A DNA stretch of 64,000 nt. Origin: an uncultured Clostridia bacterium. Its GTDB lineage: Bacteria; Bacillota; Clostridia; Oscillospirales; Oscillospiraceae. The position numbers and the translations under genes are program-made. The stretch spans positions 86,905 to 150,904 of the forward strand of contig CAMHMZ010000003.1 in the NCBI GenBank assembly GCA_946186375.1, written 5' to 3'. The notes beneath the pieces were generated by a model that saw nothing but the letters and a program-made list of their open reading frames with translations, had not been told where the DNA came from and searched no databases. Within the stretch, counting starts at the first letter, position 1; every line of letters starts with the position of its first letter. Positions 18,657 to 27,566 of the stretch are shown in pieces.

Positions 18657-20369
18657 TTATTTAGCCGTGAGGCTCACGACCGGGCTGTAGGCGCTCTTCA
18701 GCTCCAGCCCATCTCCGGTCACGGCGCGCACTTTATAGTACCAGGTCTCGCCCGCCTTGGCCTTCGTATCCGTATACCAGAGGCTTGCCGTGGTTTTTAC
18801 GCGCTTGAAGCTGCCGTCAGCTCCCGTTTCGCTGCGCCAGATCTGATACTTGACCGCGCCGTCGACATCCTTCCAGCTCAGCGTGGGCTTGCCCTTGTCA
18901 TTCAGGCTTCCTGTCACCTTCGGCGCCGCGGGCCTGATCGTCAGCTGCACGATCTTGCTGTACTCGCCCTTGACGCCGTCCGCTTTTATGGCGCGCACTT
19001 TATAGAAATACGTCGAGCTGACCTCGAGCTTGCGGCTCGTATAGCTCAGGTCTGTCGTGGTCTTGACAAGCTTGAAGGTACCAGCTTCGCCTGAGTCGCT
19101 GCGCCAAACCTGATACTTTGCCGCGCCCTCAACGGCCTTCCAGCTCAGCACGGGACTGCCCTTGTCGTTGAGCTTGCCCGTCACCTTCGGTGCGGCGGGC
19201 TTGGCTGTCTTCGCCGTCAGCTTGACGACCTTGCTGTAGCCGGTCTTCGCGCCGTCGGCGCTGACCGCGCGCACCTTGTACCAATAGGTCTTGCCGGCCT
19301 CAGCCTTGCCGTTCGTGAAGCTCAGCGCAGAGGTCGTAGTGATGCGCTTGAAGGGGCCGCTCTTGCTGGTGGCGCGATAGACCTGATATTTCACAGCGCC
19401 TTCGACCGGATACCAGGTCAGCACAGGCTTGCCCTTGGTGTTGACCTTTCCCTCCAAAATCGTCTTGCGGAAGCTGCCGATGCCGCGCACGACCTCCACG
19501 CCCTTGTCCGTGATGATGTCGTTGTCATGTGCCGGCGCCTGGGGATGCAGATAGAGCTTTTTCAAAGGATTTTTCTCGATGTAGACAATCTCTATCTTGG
19601 GACAAAAGCTGAGATCGAGCGCCTCCAGCTTGTTATCCATGGCGCTGAACTGGAACAAAGCCTTGTTGTGGCTGAAATCCAGTTCGGTGATGGCGTTATA
19701 GTCGCAAAGGACGGTCCCCAGCACGGCATTTTTGCTGACGTCCAGCTTTGTCAGCTCATCGTTGGCGCATTCGAGATACTGCAGCTTCGGGCAGCGGCTC
19801 AGATCGAGGCTCCCGAGCGGGTTATCAGAGCAGCGTAGCTCCTCGAGCGTGGCGCTGTCGGCCTTCAGAGAGCTCATCTGATTATTTGCGCATGCGACAT
19901 GCTTAAGCGATTTCCCCTCGGAAAGGTCGAGCGACTGCAGCATATTCCCGCCGCAATAGAGGATCTCGAGCGCGGGGAAAGCGCTCAGATCCAGCTCGGT
20001 CAGGCGATTATCCATGCAGTAGAGCTCGATCAGCTTATCGTTCTTGTAGGAGCCGAAGGTCGTGATCTGGTTGGCGGCGCAGTAGATCATCGTCACTTCG
20101 GTGAAGTACTCGATGCCCTTCAGGTTTTTGACCCCACTGTCGTAAAAATACAGATCCGTCGCCGCTTCGATCTCCTTCGCGCTCAGCTTTCCGTTGTGAT
20201 CGAGATCCTTGATCGTACGCACATAGGCGCGGAAATTCGCATCCGGGAAGTTTTTCTCGTTGATCGCGATGCTTGTCGCATTGTCCGCCGCGAGCGCCGC
20301 GGGAATGAGCGAGACACACAGCAGCATGGCCAGTGCCAGAGACAACAGCCGTTTGATGGTTTTACTCAT
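18657..20369 (-). CDS. Secreted LRR protein with C-terminal fibronectin-III-like repeats
   Basis: Signal peptide; NFPDANFRAYVRTIKDLDHNGKLSAKEIE; LRRs; three W/Y...VEGAVKYQVYRAT...TYWYKVRAVSADG repeats. Confidence 0.82.
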   Translation of the reverse strand: MSKTIKRLLSLALAMLLCVSLIPAALAADNATSIAINEKNFPDANFRAYVRTIKDLDHNGKLSAKEIEAATDLYFYDSGVKNLKGIEYFTEVTMIYCAANQITTFGSYKNDKLIELYCMDNRLTELDLSAFPALEILYCGGNMLQSLDLSEGKSLKHVACANNQMSSLKADSATLEELRCSDNPLGSLDLSRCPKLQYLECANDELTKLDVSKNAVLGTVLCDYNAITELDFSHNKALFQFSAMDNKLEALDLSFCPKIEIVYIEKNPLKKLYLHPQAPAHDNDIITDKGVEVVRGIGSFRKTILEGKVNTKGKPVLTWYPVEGAVKYQVYRATSKSGPFKRITTTSALSFTNGKAEAGKTYWYKVRAVSADGAKTGYSKVVKLTAKTAKPAAPKVTGKLNDKGSPVLSWKAVEGAAKYQVWRSDSGEAGTFKLVKTTTDLSYTSRKLEVSSTYFYKVRAIKADGVKGEYSKIVQLTIRPAAPKVTGSLNDKGKPTLSWKDVDGAVKYQIWRSETGADGSFKRVKTTASLWYTDTKAKAGETWYYKVRAVTGDGLELKSAYSPVVSLTAK

Positions 20370-20670
20370 GTGGATGCCTTCCTTTCTTTTTCAGTCTTTA
20401 TCCTTTTCACCCGGTCGGATCCCCCGGGTGCATTTTCCATATCTGTCACTTCTTACGTTTCTTATTATACTACTCGTCCTCTCAGAATGCAAGTGCCGAC
20501 CGCGCCGGAGGGACGCTTCACGCAAAGCGCTGCCGTGCACTTTCCGCGAGCTCTGCTGTTTACTATATCCCCTTTTTTCTGGATACCCATGTTTATGATA
20601 TCCCGTTTAATGGGTAATGTCAAGATGGAATTCTGCTGATATAGTTATTCTAATAACAGGGAGGTGCCCA

Positions 20671-20925
20671 ATGGAAGACTATCAAGGAATCGTCAAGACC
20701 TACGTACAGGAGTATGGCCGCATCCGCGTGCTGCTGCGCGAGGCGCTGGACAGTCGGGGCATGACGCGCAACCGGCTGTGCACGCTGACCGGCGTCAAAT
20801 ATGACGTGATCGACCGTTATTACCGCTCGGACAGCGTCCGCATGGTCGATCTGGATCTCTTTGCCAAGATCTGCTGCGTCCTGCATTGCGAGATCGATGA
20901 GCTTCTGCGCTACGAGAAAGACTGA
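20671..20925 (+). CDS. Small XRE/Cro-type HTH regulator
   Basis: LLREALDSRGMTRNRLCTLTGVKYDVIDRYYR...DLFAKICCVLHCEIDELLRYE. Confidence 0.85.
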   Translation: MEDYQGIVKTYVQEYGRIRVLLREALDSRGMTRNRLCTLTGVKYDVIDRYYRSDSVRMVDLDLFAKICCVLHCEIDELLRYEKD

Positions 20926-20965
20926 GGCTCTTCCGCCGACGAAGGTCGCGGAAGAGCCTCGATCT
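20924..20965 (+). terminator. Rho-independent terminator
   Basis: GAGGCTCTTCCGCcgacgaaggtcGCGGAAGAGCCTCgatcttt. Confidence 0.8.
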
Positions 20966-20969
20966 TTAT

Positions 20970-21137
20970 TCATGAGGAATGAGAAGTGAGGAATCAGGAA
21001 TTGGGCAGCGTCCAACAATGATACAAGAAATGGACGTTTTCCCTCATTCCTAACTCCTCACTCCTAACTCCTCATTCCTAATTTGCCGCTAAACTCTAAT
21101 TTGTCGCTCTTCTAAAAACTAAAAACTTAAAACTAAC
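20970..21137. repeat. Modular intergenic repeat cluster R4
   Basis: ATGAGGAATGAGAAG..., CCTCATTCCTAACTCCTCACTCCTAACTCC, CTAAACTCTAATTTGTCGCTCTTCTAAAAACTAAAAAC. Confidence 0.75.
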
Positions 21138-21372
21138 ACTCCCGGTACATGGCGGGGGCGTCGGCCTTGCCGGCCGTTTCGCTCAGCTGCAGCACCTCCA
21201 CCTTCAGCGTGCGCTGGCCGAAGGCGATCTCGATGATATCCCCGAGCTTGACCTGATAGCTGGCCTTGGCGGGCTTGCCGTTGACGCTCACCCGCGCGCC
21301 GTCGCAGGCGTCGTTGGCCACGCTGCGGCGCTTGATGAGCCGCGTGACCTTCAGATATTTATCCAGGCGCAT
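21133..21372 (-). CDS. S4-domain RNA-binding protein (RqcP/YlmH-like small)
   Basis: MRLDKYLKVTRLIKRRSVANDACDGARVSVNGKPAKASYQVKLGDIIEI. Confidence 0.88.
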   Translation of the reverse strand: MRLDKYLKVTRLIKRRSVANDACDGARVSVNGKPAKASYQVKLGDIIEIAFGQRTLKVEVLQLSETAGKADAPAMYREC

Positions 21373-21400
21373 GGTTTTCCTCCTCCCTCTGTGCGAAAGA

Positions 21401-21431
21401 AAAAGCAGCCGACCGGCGGTCGGCTGCTTTT
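21401..21431 (-). terminator. hup terminator
   Basis: AAAAGCAGCCGACCgccGGTCGGCTGCTTTTT on reverse strand. Confidence 0.85.
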
Positions 21432-21443
21432 GTATCGTCAAGC

Positions 21444-21719
21444 TTACTTGTTGACGGCGTCCTTGAGGGCCTTGCCGGCCTTGAAGGCGGGAGCGCGGGA
21501 AGCCGCGATCTCGATGGTCTCCTTGGTGCGGGGGTTGCGGCCCACGCGAGCCTCGCGCTCACGAACCTCGAAAGCGCCGAAGCCGACCAGCTGAACCTTG
21601 TCGCCGGCGACGAGAGCGGAAGTGATGGCATCAAAAGCGGCGCTGACGGCCTTCTCGCTGTCCTTCTTGGACAGACCGGTCTTCTCCGCAACAGCGGCGA
21701 CCAATTCGGTTTTATTCAT
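21444..21719 (-). CDS. hup: HU-family DNA-binding protein
   Basis: [30 protein letters not shown]...[22 protein letters not shown]. Confidence 0.97.
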   Translation of the reverse strand: MNKTELVAAVAEKTGLSKKDSEKAVSAAFDAITSALVAGDKVQLVGFGAFEVREREARVGRNPRTKETIEIAASRAPAFKAGKALKDAVNK

Positions 21720-21935
21720 GTGTTTTCCTCCTGTAATTCGTGGGCCTTGCGGCCCCTGTTATGATGAGTCTGCCCGATGTGCTGGCAGAATACTCATGCG
21801 TTTTCCTCGCTGTTTTCGCAACAGCACAGAAAATCTATCATATTTTGCGCGGATAATCAAGCCTTATTTTTAATTTAACACGATCTTTACAGATTTCTTC
21901 GGGTTTTTTTGCTCTGCGGGCCTGAAAAAGCTCTG

Positions 21936-23543
21936 TCAGCGCATGCGCAGCAGTCGTGCGAGCTTCTCTCCGCCGGGAATGAGCTTCATATCCTCCTTCG
22001 TGATCGTGCGCAGGGCGACGGTCATGAAGAGATAGATCGCCACGGCCGCAAGGATCGCGGCGAGCATGCACAGCATCGTGTGCAGCCTTCCGACGCCGGG
22101 CAGAAAGCGCTCGGCCAGGCCGTTGACAGACCAGGCGAAGGCCGCCATGACGACGGTGCAGACCGCGGGTCGGATGAGGATCTGGCGCAGGCGCGGGTTC
22201 TTGTCGAGAACGACGCACATGAAGACGAAATTCATCACCGCCATCACGACGTAGCTTGCGAGCGTCCCGATGGGCGCGCCGTAGATGTTCACCTCGGGCC
22301 GGGCCACGAGGAAATAGTTGATGACGACCTTGACGACGCCGCCGACGATCATGCTGATCATGGGCAGCAGCTCGTGTCCGGTGGCCTGCAGCACGGCGTT
22401 TTCCATCAGCACCATGCACACGAACACCGCCGCCACGCCGAGCAGCGCCAGCAGCGGCGCGCCCGCGGGATGGCTGCCGCGATAGATGGTCTCCATGATG
22501 GGCCGGGCCAGCACCGCCAGCCCCACGCCCATCGGCAGGCTCAGCACCGCGGCGATGCGCATGGAATCCTCGGAGATCTGGGTCGCCAGATCGTCCTCAT
22601 GGCGCACGATGGCCGCGGAGACGGCCGGCACAACGGAGATCGTCAGGGGCGTGATGATGGCAGCGGGCAGGTTGAAGATCGTCTGCGCCTTACCGTAGAC
22701 GCCGTAGAGCACCTTGGCCTCCATGTAGTCAAAGCCAGCGGCCTGCTGCAGGCGGCCCATGCAGAGGCTGGAGTCGATCAGATTCAGCAGTGCCAGAACG
22801 CTCGAGCCGAGGGCGATCGGCACGCCGATGCGCAGGAAGCGGCGGATGATCTGCGCGGAGGAGTCCGGCTCGTCGGGCGTCTCGGGCTCTTCTTCGCGGT
22901 AGTGTCTTCTCTTGAAGGCCCACATATACACGAGCGCCGCGGCCGAGCCCGCCGTCACGCCGAAGATGGCGCCGGCCGAGCCCATGGGCTTGCCGTATCC
23001 GCGGTGCATGAAGAGCCAGGCCAGCGCCAGGCCCAGCGCGAACTTGATCAGCACCTCCAGCACCTGCCCCACGGTGGTGGGGATCATGTCGCCGAAGCCC
23101 TGGCAGTAGCCCCGGTAGGCCGAGACGAGGCAGACCAGCAGCACTGAGGGCGACATGACGCGGATGCTCAGCGCCGCGTCGGGGTTATGGAGGATCTGTC
23201 CGGCGATAAAGCGCGGGAAGAGCGCCATCACCAGCGAGCAGAGCAGGCCGATCCAGAAGAAGGTCCACCAGGCCACCGTGAAGGTGCGCCGCACCTGCAT
23301 CACGCGGCCCTCGGCGTTGGCCTCGGAGATGAGGCGCGCCAGCGCGATCGGGAGACCCGCCGTGGACAGCGTGAGAAAAACGTTATACACATTGTAGGTC
23401 GCCAGAAACATGGAATAGCCGTCGTCGCCGATGATGTTGCCGATGGGCATCTTGTACAGGAAGCCCAGGAGCTTCATGACGATGACGCCCGCGGTCAATA
23501 TCGCCGCGCCGTGCAGATAGTTCTGGCCTTTTTTCTCGCCCAT
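21936..23543 (-). CDS. Polysaccharide/lipid flippase, SpoVB-like
   Basis: MOP-type multi-TM, 535 aa; KLLGFLYKMPIGNIIGDDGYSMF. Confidence 0.85.
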   Translation of the reverse strand: MGEKKGQNYLHGAAILTAGVIVMKLLGFLYKMPIGNIIGDDGYSMFLATYNVYNVFLTLSTAGLPIALARLISEANAEGRVMQVRRTFTVAWWTFFWIGLLCSLVMALFPRFIAGQILHNPDAALSIRVMSPSVLLVCLVSAYRGYCQGFGDMIPTTVGQVLEVLIKFALGLALAWLFMHRGYGKPMGSAGAIFGVTAGSAAALVYMWAFKRRHYREEEPETPDEPDSSAQIIRRFLRIGVPIALGSSVLALLNLIDSSLCMGRLQQAAGFDYMEAKVLYGVYGKAQTIFNLPAAIITPLTISVVPAVSAAIVRHEDDLATQISEDSMRIAAVLSLPMGVGLAVLARPIMETIYRGSHPAGAPLLALLGVAAVFVCMVLMENAVLQATGHELLPMISMIVGGVVKVVINYFLVARPEVNIYGAPIGTLASYVVMAVMNFVFMCVVLDKNPRLRQILIRPAVCTVVMAAFAWSVNGLAERFLPGVGRLHTMLCMLAAILAAVAIYLFMTVALRTITKEDMKLIPGGEKLARLLRMR

Positions 23544-23608
23544 GCCGCGCCTCCGGGATCAAAGGATAGTACTACTATATGCGCCAAATGTTACAAAATC
23601 AAGCCGTC

Positions 23609-23785
23609 GAAGTTTTCAGTTTTTAGTTTTTAGTTTTTAGAAAGAGAATCGTCAATTCCTGCGCAGATCTTTCGTTTCCCTTCATTCCGCATTCCGAATT
23701 CTGAATTTTGTCGTTCTCCTGAAAACTGAAAACTGGCTTCTGAAAACTCATGATTCCGAATTCCGCATTCCGAATTCCGCATTCG
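23609..23785. repeat. Modular intergenic repeat cluster R5
   Basis: TTTTCAG/TTTTTAG units; CTTCATTCCGCATTCCGAATTC; ATTCCGAATTCCGCATTCCGAATTCCGCATTC running into the downstream CDS. Confidence 0.8.
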
Positions 23786-25151
23786 CCAGGATGTGCCTTG
23801 CGGCGTGGACGCCGCTGGCCGAGGCGTGGCTGAGCGAGTGGGTGACGCCCGAGCAGTCGCCGATCACATAGAGTCCCGGCAAAGCGGTCTGGAGATTTTC
23901 GTCGATGGTGACCTCCATATTGTAAAACTTCACCTCCACGCCGTAGAGGAGCGTGTCGTCGTTGGCCGTGCCCGGCGCGATCTTGTCGAGGGCGTAGATC
24001 ATTTCGATGATGCCGTCGAGGATGCGCTTGGGGATGACAAGGCTCAGATCGCCCGGCGTGGCGGAGAGCGTCGGGGTGACAAAGCTGTCGCGGATGCGGG
24101 AGACCGTGCTGCGCCGCCCGCGCACGAGGTCGCCGAAGCGCTGCACGATCACGCCGCCGCCCAGCATGTTCGAGAGGCGCGCGATGCTCTCGCCGTAGCC
24201 GTTGGAGTCCTTGAAGGGCTCGGAGAAATGCTTGGAGACGAGCAGGGCGAAGTTCGTGTTCTCGGTGTGGCGGGCCGGGTCCTCGTAGCTGTGGCCGTTG
24301 ACGGTGACGATGCCGTTGGTGTTCTCGTTGACGACGACGCCGTGCGGGTTCATGCAGAAGGTGCGCACCAGATCCTCAAATTTCTCGGTGCGGTAGACGA
24401 TCTTGCTTTCGTAGAGCTCATCCGTCAGATGCGCGAAGATCTCCGCGGGCAGCTCCACGCGCACGCCGATATCCACGCGGTTGGAAAGCGTGGGCAGCTG
24501 CATCTCCCGGCAGACAGACTCCATCCACTTGCTGCCGCTGCGGCCGACGGAGATGATGCACCTGGGCGCGGTGAAGCTCTCGCCCGTGGCGGTGTGCAGC
24601 CGGTAGCCGCCCTCGATGCGCTCCACGCGCTCGACGGCGGTGTTGAAGCGAAAGTCCACCTTCTCCTTCAGCTCCTCATAGAGATTGGCGAGCACGACGT
24701 AGTTGATGTCCGTGCCGAGGTGGCGCACCTGCGCGTCCAGCAGGTGGAGGCCGTTTTTGAGGCAGGTGCGCTTGATCTGGGTGTTGGCCGTGGAATAGAG
24801 CTTCGTGCCCGCGCCGCCGTGGCTGACATTGATGTCGTCCACATAGCGCATGAGCTCGATGGCCTGCTCCTTGCCCACGTGCTCATAGAGCGTGCCGCCG
24901 AACTGGTTGGTGATGTTGTACTTGCCGTCGGAGAAGGCTCCGGCGCCGCCGAAGCCGCTCATGATGCTGCAGACCGGGCACTTGACGCAGCTTTTCACCT
25001 TTTTCCCGTCGATCGGGCAGCGGCGCTGCTCCAGGGGGCGGCCCAGCTCCAGCACGCCCACGCGGAGCGAGGACCTGTGCGCCAGCTCCCAGGCGGAGAA
25101 GATGCCGCCGGGGCCCGCGCCGACGATCAGTACGTCATAATCGAAGGTCAT
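23748..25151 (-). CDS. FAD-dependent oxidoreductase with repeat-encoded C-terminus
   Basis: MTFDYDVLIVGAGPGGIFSAWELA; 4-Cys CPIDGKKVKSCVKCPVC; C-terminal GDCSGVTHSLSHASASG. Confidence 0.88.
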   Translation of the reverse strand: MTFDYDVLIVGAGPGGIFSAWELAHRSSLRVGVLELGRPLEQRRCPIDGKKVKSCVKCPVCSIMSGFGGAGAFSDGKYNITNQFGGTLYEHVGKEQAIELMRYVDDINVSHGGAGTKLYSTANTQIKRTCLKNGLHLLDAQVRHLGTDINYVVLANLYEELKEKVDFRFNTAVERVERIEGGYRLHTATGESFTAPRCIISVGRSGSKWMESVCREMQLPTLSNRVDIGVRVELPAEIFAHLTDELYESKIVYRTEKFEDLVRTFCMNPHGVVVNENTNGIVTVNGHSYEDPARHTENTNFALLVSKHFSEPFKDSNGYGESIARLSNMLGGGVIVQRFGDLVRGRRSTVSRIRDSFVTPTLSATPGDLSLVIPKRILDGIIEMIYALDKIAPGTANDDTLLYGVEVKFYNMEVTIDENLQTALPGLYVIGDCSGVTHSLSHASASGVHAARHILANAEFGMRNSES

Positions 25152-25180
25152 GGTATTCTTCCTTTCTCTTGCAAAACAAA

Positions 25181-25213
25181 AGCCGCGCCCGTGGGAATCC
25201 ACGGGCGCGGCCC
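25181..25213 (-). terminator. Terminator-like inverted repeat
   Basis: GCCGCGCCCGTGgattccCACGGGCGCGGC. Confidence 0.55.
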
Positions 25214-25282
25214 AACAAATATCCTTAATTATTTATACCACGCGCAGCACAGCTCTGTCAAGTGAACAAGCTGTAAATGCGC

Positions 25283-27181
25283 TTATCTAAGGTTCATCGG
25301 GGTGATCTCGAGATACTTCTCAAGCGGGGCGTCGGCAAGGAAGAGCTCGATGATCTTGCGGCCCATCGGGTCGAGATCGTCCGTGAGGAATTCCTTCACC
25401 TGCTCCTTCATGAAGTCGGTGAGGATCTTTGCGCCGGCGTCGTAGCCCTGCAGGCCGAGCTTCGACTGCAGCTCCGGGCGCAGGAAGGTGCGGCGGACGT
25501 ACTGGCCGTCGATCTTCATCTCGTCCAGGGAGAAGCCGAAGATGGGGTTGCGCGCCGGGACGAGGTGGTGCAGGCGCACGGTGCCGTTGCGGCGGGCCAG
25601 GTATTCACGCGTGATCCACTCGCCCATGAAGCCGACGTGGTAGGCGCCGATGTGCTGGTTGGGGATGAGGATGTTGAGCGTGTTGGGCGTGGCGAGCATC
25701 TGCTCGAGCAGGAGATTGGCCTGCCGGACCTTTTTGCCGGTGGCGAAGGGCCAGTAGGAGCCGACGCCCTCGGCCTTGAGGCCGCTGCCGGCGCCGCTGT
25801 CGGCGATGGAGGGGTTCTTGTAGCCGCGCGGGGACACGAGCCGCCACAGCCAGGCGATGCTGGTGGGGACGAACTGCACCATGCCCATCACGCCGTAGTT
25901 GGGCGCGGCGGCCGTGGAGGGCGGCATGCGCACGCCGAAGGAGCGGACATTGACCTCCTGCGGCTTGTTGCCGGGCACGATGTTCTCGATCATGTCGCGC
26001 GGGATGATGACGCGCGGGTTGGAGCAGGGCTTGCCGGTGGAGTCGAGCACGTGCTCCCAGATGAGGCAGGTGGCGCCGGGGGTGCCGTCCATGTTGAAAA
26101 ACTCCAGCGGCTCGGGCGGATGGATGCTGATGCGCTCGTACATGGGGCTGTTGCCGTAGTAGTTGTCGCCGTCCATGCGCAGAAACCAGCCGTCCTCGGC
26201 GTCGGCGATCACGAGATGGCCGCTGCCGTTCTGCAGATCCTTGTGCGCGAGCACCATGTCGTCGGCGATGGGGTGGATCTTGCAGGTCTCGCCCACGGTG
26301 AGGTAATATTTCTCACCGCTGACGGTGTGGGTGCCGAGCAGGACCTGGCCGTTTTCCTCCTTGTGGATCTCTTCGAGCATTTCGCTCTTGCCGCCGCCGG
26401 ACGCGCCCTCGTGCATGAAAACGACCTCGTTTTCATAGGGCGTCTCCAGCACGGCCGCGGAGGCGTGATCGGTGATCCAGCCCTCGTGCTCGCCGATATC
26501 CAGCAGCATCGAGAACACGCCCTTCTTGGCGGAGGGGCCGGGATAGAGGTTGTAGGAGAAGACCTCGTGCACATCCTCGCTGCGCTGGTGGACGACCACC
26601 TGCTTGCCCTCGAAATGCGTGATGCGGAAGGGCGGGGCGACGTAGATGATGCCGCGCGGCTTGTAGCCGGGCTGCACGTCGTGGATGCTCACGAAGCCCT
26701 GCATGTTCGCCAGCGACAGCGCGAAGAAGGCAGCGTTCGTCGGGCAGACCATCAAAGCGTCATAGCCGTAGTGCTTGCCGCCCGCGTGGAAGGGCAGCAG
26801 GATGAGGCCCTGGGTCTCGAGCCAGTCCATGGTCTCCTTGCGGAGCTTGGAAAACTCATAGCCGTACACGTCGCGGAAGCGCGGCTTGTCGGTGGGCTCG
26901 TCGTCGCCGATGCGCATGCAGTCGGGGTCGCGGCGGCGCATGTAGTCCTCCATGAAGTTCACCACGGGGCCGTTCTTGCAGCGCACGACCTCGGCCTCCT
27001 TGACGATGCCGCGGCCGGGGATGTTGTAAGTCACGTCGTAGCGGGAGCTGTGCGTCGGGCCGAAGCAGAGCTCCAGAAGCTGATCCTTGGTCTCCGGATA
27101 GCAGCGCCACTTGCAGTTGGACACGGCGGTCTTGAGATCCTCGGGCAGCTCAAAACGGTTGAAAAAAGAGTCGATAAACAT
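25283..27181 (-). CDS. DUF4914-family protein with P-loop
   Basis: ~632 aa; VFMHEGASGGGKSEMLEEIH P-loop; family call from memory. Confidence 0.7.
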   Translation of the reverse strand: MFIDSFFNRFELPEDLKTAVSNCKWRCYPETKDQLLELCFGPTHSSRYDVTYNIPGRGIVKEAEVVRCKNGPVVNFMEDYMRRRDPDCMRIGDDEPTDKPRFRDVYGYEFSKLRKETMDWLETQGLILLPFHAGGKHYGYDALMVCPTNAAFFALSLANMQGFVSIHDVQPGYKPRGIIYVAPPFRITHFEGKQVVVHQRSEDVHEVFSYNLYPGPSAKKGVFSMLLDIGEHEGWITDHASAAVLETPYENEVVFMHEGASGGGKSEMLEEIHKEENGQVLLGTHTVSGEKYYLTVGETCKIHPIADDMVLAHKDLQNGSGHLVIADAEDGWFLRMDGDNYYGNSPMYERISIHPPEPLEFFNMDGTPGATCLIWEHVLDSTGKPCSNPRVIIPRDMIENIVPGNKPQEVNVRSFGVRMPPSTAAAPNYGVMGMVQFVPTSIAWLWRLVSPRGYKNPSIADSGAGSGLKAEGVGSYWPFATGKKVRQANLLLEQMLATPNTLNILIPNQHIGAYHVGFMGEWITREYLARRNGTVRLHHLVPARNPIFGFSLDEMKIDGQYVRRTFLRPELQSKLGLQGYDAGAKILTDFMKEQVKEFLTDDLDPMGRKIIELFLADAPLEKYLEITPMNLR

Positions 27182-27307
27182 AGAGACACACCTTTCAGTC
27201 GGGGTGGAGCGGGCGTTGCGCCCGCGTCGGTTTGAGTCTTGTTTCAAACTTAACAATATTTTAGCACAATTTGTGAAATTCATCTATCCGGAATTTTTCC
27301 GAAAAAA

Positions 27308-27340
27308 AGACCCCCGGGTCTGGAAAAACCCGGGGGCGAT
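27308..27340 (-). terminator. Terminator-like hairpin
   Basis: CCCCCGGGTctggaaaAACCCGGGGG. Confidence 0.6.
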
Positions 27341-27365
27341 TGGGCATTATGACGGGAAATCCCCG

Positions 27366-27566
27366 TTATTTTCCTCTCGTCTGCTCAACGATGAGCAGGA
27401 CGGAAGTCAGCACGCTCATGCCGCAGAGGAGAAAGATATAGGCCTTGGAGATGCCGCTCGTCAGCCACTCCATCATGGGGTTGAAGCCGTCGAGCACCGC
27501 GAACACGGCCAGGCCCAGCGCCAGCACCAGCGTCAGGTGCGGGATGAATTCAAGGATCCTGCGCAT
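27366..27566 (-). CDS. Small two-TM membrane protein
   Basis: MRRILEFIPHLTLVLALGLAVFAVLDGFNPMMEWLTSGISKAYIFLLCGMSVLTSVLLIVEQTRGK. Confidence 0.65.
   Translation of the reverse strand: MRRILEFIPHLTLVLALGLAVFAVLDGFNPMMEWLTSGISKAYIFLLCGMSVLTSVLLIVEQTRGK

Noticed and set aside
20970-21137. CRISPR-like short repeats (CTCATTCCTAACTCC)
   Set aside because: Units are 7-12 nt without unique ~30-nt spacers or cas genes; they belong to the low-complexity repeat clusters. No CRISPR array found in the window.
25277-27235. 652-aa plus-strand ORF opposite the DUF4914 gene, and similar long antisense ORFs at 14197, 21909 and 23793
   Set aside because: Shadow ORFs of high-GC genes; composition biased to H/D/V/A/G and no family motifs.
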